From contig JAGPUQ010000011.1 in the NCBI GenBank assembly GCA_018069525.1, forward strand, positions 62,001 through 126,000: a stretch of 64,000 nucleotides of DNA. The letters run 5' to 3'. The stretch is from Porticoccaceae bacterium. GTDB lineage: Bacteria; Pseudomonadota; Gammaproteobacteria; Pseudomonadales; Porticoccaceae. Below are positions 61,615-64,000 of the stretch, piece after piece. A program made the translations under genes and the position numbers. The notes below the pieces were generated by a model. The model was not told where the DNA came from and ran no database searches. It was given only the letters and a program-made list of their open reading frames with translations. Positions within the stretch are counted from its first letter, which is position 1, and each line of letters begins with the position of its first letter.

Positions 61615-63117
61615 ATGACCAAACCCTCACCAACACCTACCAACAATATAGCTGCCGGCAACATAACTGCCGATAATCTAGCTACTGATAATCTGGCTAC
61701 TGATATAGCCATTGTCGGCAGCGGCCTTACCGCACTGGCCAGTGCCGCACTGCTGGCCCAGGCCAACCCGGAATGGCGCATAGCGCTTATTAGATCTGCT
61801 AGCGTTTTAAATTCGGGCGCTAATGCAGATAAAAAAGCGAATACAACTTCACTCGCTGAAACCAGGCCGGACGACATAAGAACCACCGCGCTATCGGCTA
61901 GCAGCCTGGAAATTTTTTCCAGCATGGGACTGTATAGCGCCATTGAAGCGGAATCTGCGGCCATCAACACCATTCAAGTCAGTGATCGCGGGCACAGCGG
62001 ACTAAGCCGTCTGGACTCTGAACCAGGCGCTGGCCCCCTCGGTCTGGTAATCGAAAACCAGCGCCTGTCAACCCTGCTGGAAACCCTGCTGTCCCAGCAG
62101 CACAACGTCACCCGGATCGCGGACATAGCCGTCCACACACTTCAGCCAAAAGCCAAAGGCATCTCTTTAACGGGAGACTGTTTAACAGGCGAGCCCATAA
62201 CAGTAAGCACTCACTTATTAATGATTGCCGACGGCTCTTCATCCCCCCTGCGAAAGCAATTGGGTATTAAGCAGGAGGTATACGACTACCACCAAACTGC
62301 CCTGGTCGCGACGCTGACATTAGCCGACGCCCATCGCGGCGTCGCCTATGAGCGCTTTACTGCGGACGGGCCGATGGCCCTACTGCCGATGACTGATGCC
62401 GATACCGACGCAGATAATAGCGAAGGACATGGCGAGCCCCGCGCACAACACCGGGCCTCGCTGGTGTGGACGCTGCCGAGCGAGCGAGCGCAACAATTAC
62501 GGGACCAGGATCAAGCCCTGCTACTAAAGAATTTGCCAGAACTGTTTCACGCAGAGTTTGGTGATCGAGCAGGAGCTATTACCGCCATCGGAAAACCGGT
62601 ATTTGTGCCACTGCAACGCAAACTCGCGGCGGAACAAGTGCGCAGCCATGTGGTGCTGATGGGCAGCGCCGCCCAAAGTTTACACCCGGTCGCGGGTCAG
62701 GGTTTTAATCTGGCCTTGCGCGATATTGCCGCCTTGGCCGAGACCGCACTTATTGCCCATCACCAGGGCCGCAACCTGGGCGAACTGCCAAATCTGCAAC
62801 GCTACCTAAAAACCCGCGAGCGGGATCAACTGCGCACCATACTGCTCAGCCATCAACTGCCTAAAGTATTTGCCAGCGCTTCGGCCCCGATGATACTGGG
62901 TCGAAACCTGGGTTTGATGGGGCTTAACCTCAGCCCGCCGTTACGGCGAGGCTTTGCCCTCCAGGCCACCGGTTTGGGTGTGAGGCAGGCTCGCATTGAT
63001 CACAACTATCGCCGGACCGATTCTCGTCGAGCTGATGACCGTCGCACTAATCAGTACATGAAATCCGCTTACCTTAAATCTGGATCTCAACAAAACCCAT
63101 CCGGGGGGTCAACGTGA
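61615..63117 (+). CDS. ubiH: 2-octaprenyl-6-methoxyphenol hydroxylase UbiH
   Basis: A FAD monooxygenase of ubiquinone synthesis, 500 residues, longer than the usual ~390-400. The FAD-binding DIAIVGSGLTALASAALL begins only at residue ~30, after an N-terminal extension of pentapeptide-like repeats (NIAAG, NITAD, NLATD, NLATD). The DG motif is LLMIADGSSSPLR and the second FAD motif is LMGSAAQSLHPVAGQGFNLALRDI. Loops at ~60-85 (SVLNSGANADKKANTTSL) and ~255-275 (DADTDADNSEG), and a ~35-residue polar tail, are also extra. The GTG of the next gene overlaps its stop (GTGA). Confidence 0.94.
   Translation: MTKPSPTPTNNIAAGNITADNLATDNLATDIAIVGSGLTALASAALLAQANPEWRIALIRSASVLNSGANADKKANTTSLAETRPDDIRTTALSASSLEIFSSMGLYSAIEAESAAINTIQVSDRGHSGLSRLDSEPGAGPLGLVIENQRLSTLLETLLSQQHNVTRIADIAVHTLQPKAKGISLTGDCLTGEPITVSTHLLMIADGSSSPLRKQLGIKQEVYDYHQTALVATLTLADAHRGVAYERFTADGPMALLPMTDADTDADNSEGHGEPRAQHRASLVWTLPSERAQQLRDQDQALLLKNLPELFHAEFGDRAGAITAIGKPVFVPLQRKLAAEQVRSHVVLMGSAAQSLHPVAGQGFNLALRDIAALAETALIAHHQGRNLGELPNLQRYLKTRERDQLRTILLSHQLPKVFASASAPMILGRNLGLMGLNLSPPLRRGFALQATGLGVRQARIDHNYRRTDSRRADDRRTNQYMKSAYLKSGSQQNPSGGST
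61645..61704. repeat. Four 15-bp tandem repeats at the 5' end of ubiH
   Basis: Units 61645-61659, 61660-61674, 61675-61689 and 61690-61704 follow the codon pattern AA(T/C) (A/C)T(A/G) (G/A)CT (G/A)C(C/T) G(A/G)(T/C). They encode NIAAG, NITAD, NLATD and NLATD; the last two differ by a single base. They sit in the non-conserved N-terminal extension of UbiH. Confidence 0.88.
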
Positions 63118-64000
63118 GTAAGACTCACTACGATATAGCCGTTGTTGGCGCTGGCCCGGTCGGGCTCGCTGCTGCCCTGGCGCTGGCGCAATCCCCCGTA
63201 GGTAAAAGCCTCAAAATCGCCCTCATTGAATCGCGACCGCCTCGGCAAGCACCTACAAATGGAAAGTTTGATACCCGGGTCGTCGCCATCAACGAAAGCT
63301 CACGCCGCTTACTCGACAGCCTGAGCTCTGGTAGCCCAGGGACTGGAAGCCTGTTTAATTCCCCTCGAATTTGCCCTTACTACACCATGGAAGTTTGGGA
63401 CACCGCCGGCAGCGGCCATGTTCGCTTTGACTGCGCCGAACTACACCACGACAACCTGGGCCATATTGTCGAGCAGTCGGTATTGATGGCAGCACTGCTC
63501 GACACACTGGCCAACACCAAAAATGTGGACTTTCTGTGTCCCCACACCGTACTGGACATTCAGCGTGCGAAGCCACAAGCCACGAGCCAGGCGATCACCT
63601 TAAAGCTGGACGCTAATACCTTAAACAAAAGCGCAGAAACCATAGCATCCGAAACTACAGACATAAGTGCTGACTTGTTAATTGCCGCCGACGGTGCGCG
63701 CTCGCAGGTACGCGAGCATCTTGGCTTTACTCATCATGTTAGCGACACCGGCCATACCGCCATTGTCGCCACCATAAAAACTGAACACCCCCACGCGTAC
63801 AGCGCCCGTCAATGGTTTTCAACTACCGGGCCACTGGCCTTTTTGCCGCTGCAAGCAGGCCCGCTAACAAATTCTGAAACTGGCGACGCGCAATTTGTAT
63901 CTATTGTCTGGTCACAACAACATCAGCGCGCCGAGCACTTGATGGAGTTATCGGACCAAGATTTTTGTCGGGAACTGGAGCTGGCCAGCGAACATTGCCT
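63114..64000 (+). CDS. UbiH/UbiF/VisC-family FAD hydroxylase, UbiI-like (partial)
   Basis: A second ubiquinone-type FAD monooxygenase, of which the first 295 codons are in the window. It has AVVGAGPVGLAAALALA near residues 9-25, FDTRVVAINESSRRLL, HIVEQSVLMAALLDTL and the DG motif LLIAADGARSQVREHLGF. The start is GTG 63114, overlapping the ubiH stop by four bases. In this position (pepP-ubiH-x) Pseudomonas and E. coli carry ubiI/visC, so C5-hydroxylation of the ring is the likely role. A polar insertion (TLNKSAETIASETTD) sits just before the DG motif. No stop occurs before the window end. Confidence 0.92.
   Translation, partial: MSKTHYDIAVVGAGPVGLAAALALAQSPVGKSLKIALIESRPPRQAPTNGKFDTRVVAINESSRRLLDSLSSGSPGTGSLFNSPRICPYYTMEVWDTAGSGHVRFDCAELHHDNLGHIVEQSVLMAALLDTLANTKNVDFLCPHTVLDIQRAKPQATSQAITLKLDANTLNKSAETIASETTDISADLLIAADGARSQVREHLGFTHHVSDTGHTAIVATIKTEHPHAYSARQWFSTTGPLAFLPLQAGPLTNSETGDAQFVSIVWSQQHQRAEHLMELSDQDFCRELELASEHC

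Noticed and set aside
1-64000. tRNA, rRNA, insertion sequences, integrases or prophage genes.
   Set aside because: I looked in the intergenic gaps and among the proteins and saw no tRNA cloverleaf, transposase, integrase or phage structural gene. Without a dedicated search a small RNA could still be missed.

Overview
The window looks like a chromosomal segment of a free-living, probably marine or aquatic, gammaproteobacterium related to Pseudomonas and the Cellvibrio/Spongiibacter/Halieaceae-type lineages. The evidence is gene content and order. Many blocks match the arrangement known from Pseudomonas (thyA-lgt; rppH-ptsP; hemW-rdgB-DUF4426-metW-metX-yggT-proC-yggS-pilT-pilU; ruvX-yqgE-tonB-gshB-pilGHIJK-chpABC; rpiA/ilvA; fau-6S RNA-zapA-UPF0149-pepP-ubiH-ubiI). 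The accessory genes between these blocks are typical of aquatic heterotrophs. Taxonomy is inferred, and no 16S or tRNA gene is present.

Region by region: 1-8.8 kb is accessory: a short-chain dehydrogenase, a TonB-dependent receptor, an AraC-type regulator, a Baeyer-Villiger-type flavin monooxygenase, an alpha/beta hydrolase and an Old-Yellow-Enzyme reductase. This reads as a candidate uptake and degradation cluster for a cyclic or steroid/terpenoid-like substrate. 8.8-17.8 kb is housekeeping: thymidylate synthase, lipoprotein diacylglyceryl transferase, a HAD phosphatase, RNA pyrophosphohydrolase, the nitrogen PTS enzyme I, a zinc peptidase, HemW, RdgB and DUF4426. 17.9-22 kb holds methionine and proline biosynthesis plus YggT and YggS. 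22-24.3 kb holds the two type IV pilus retraction ATPases. 24.3-27.4 kb runs leftward (ruvX, yqgE, tonB, gshB).

27.7-40.6 kb is one long rightward operon for the Pil-Chp chemosensory system that controls twitching motility and surface sensing: two response regulators, two CheW-like adaptors, an MCP-like receptor, a CheR methyltransferase, the giant hybrid kinase ChpA and a CheB-like methylesterase. 40.9-47.0 kb is a second accessory block: an acyl-CoA ligase and acyl-CoA dehydrogenase resembling the DmdB/DmdC or fatty-acid types, a class III aminotransferase, and glutathione-dependent formaldehyde dehydrogenase. 47.1-53.3 kb has an ABC-F ATPase, YaeQ, a 2Fe-2S ferredoxin with a ferredoxin reductase, PurU, an exported glutaredoxin and a nitroreductase. 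53.4-64 kb is housekeeping again, with a decayed HigB-type toxin gene between ilvA and pyk, 6S RNA between fau and zapA, and a pepP-ubiH-ubiI-like operon cut off by the window end.

The most distinctive sequence-level feature is a set of short in-frame tandem repeats and low-complexity insertions inside otherwise conserved enzymes. Repeats of 15 bp (five codons) occur in hemW, at the 3' end of fau and at the 5' end of ubiH. Further expansions lie in chpA, ruvX, metX and the pilJ tail. Short intergenic tandem repeats (13-14 bp units) are also present. I found no CRISPR array, insertion sequence, prophage, tRNA or rRNA. I did not identify a clearly new multi-gene system; the best candidates for follow-up are the 1-8.8 kb catabolic cluster, the acyl-CoA block, the PilJ/ChpA tail and linker expansions, and the pentapeptide-period repeats.
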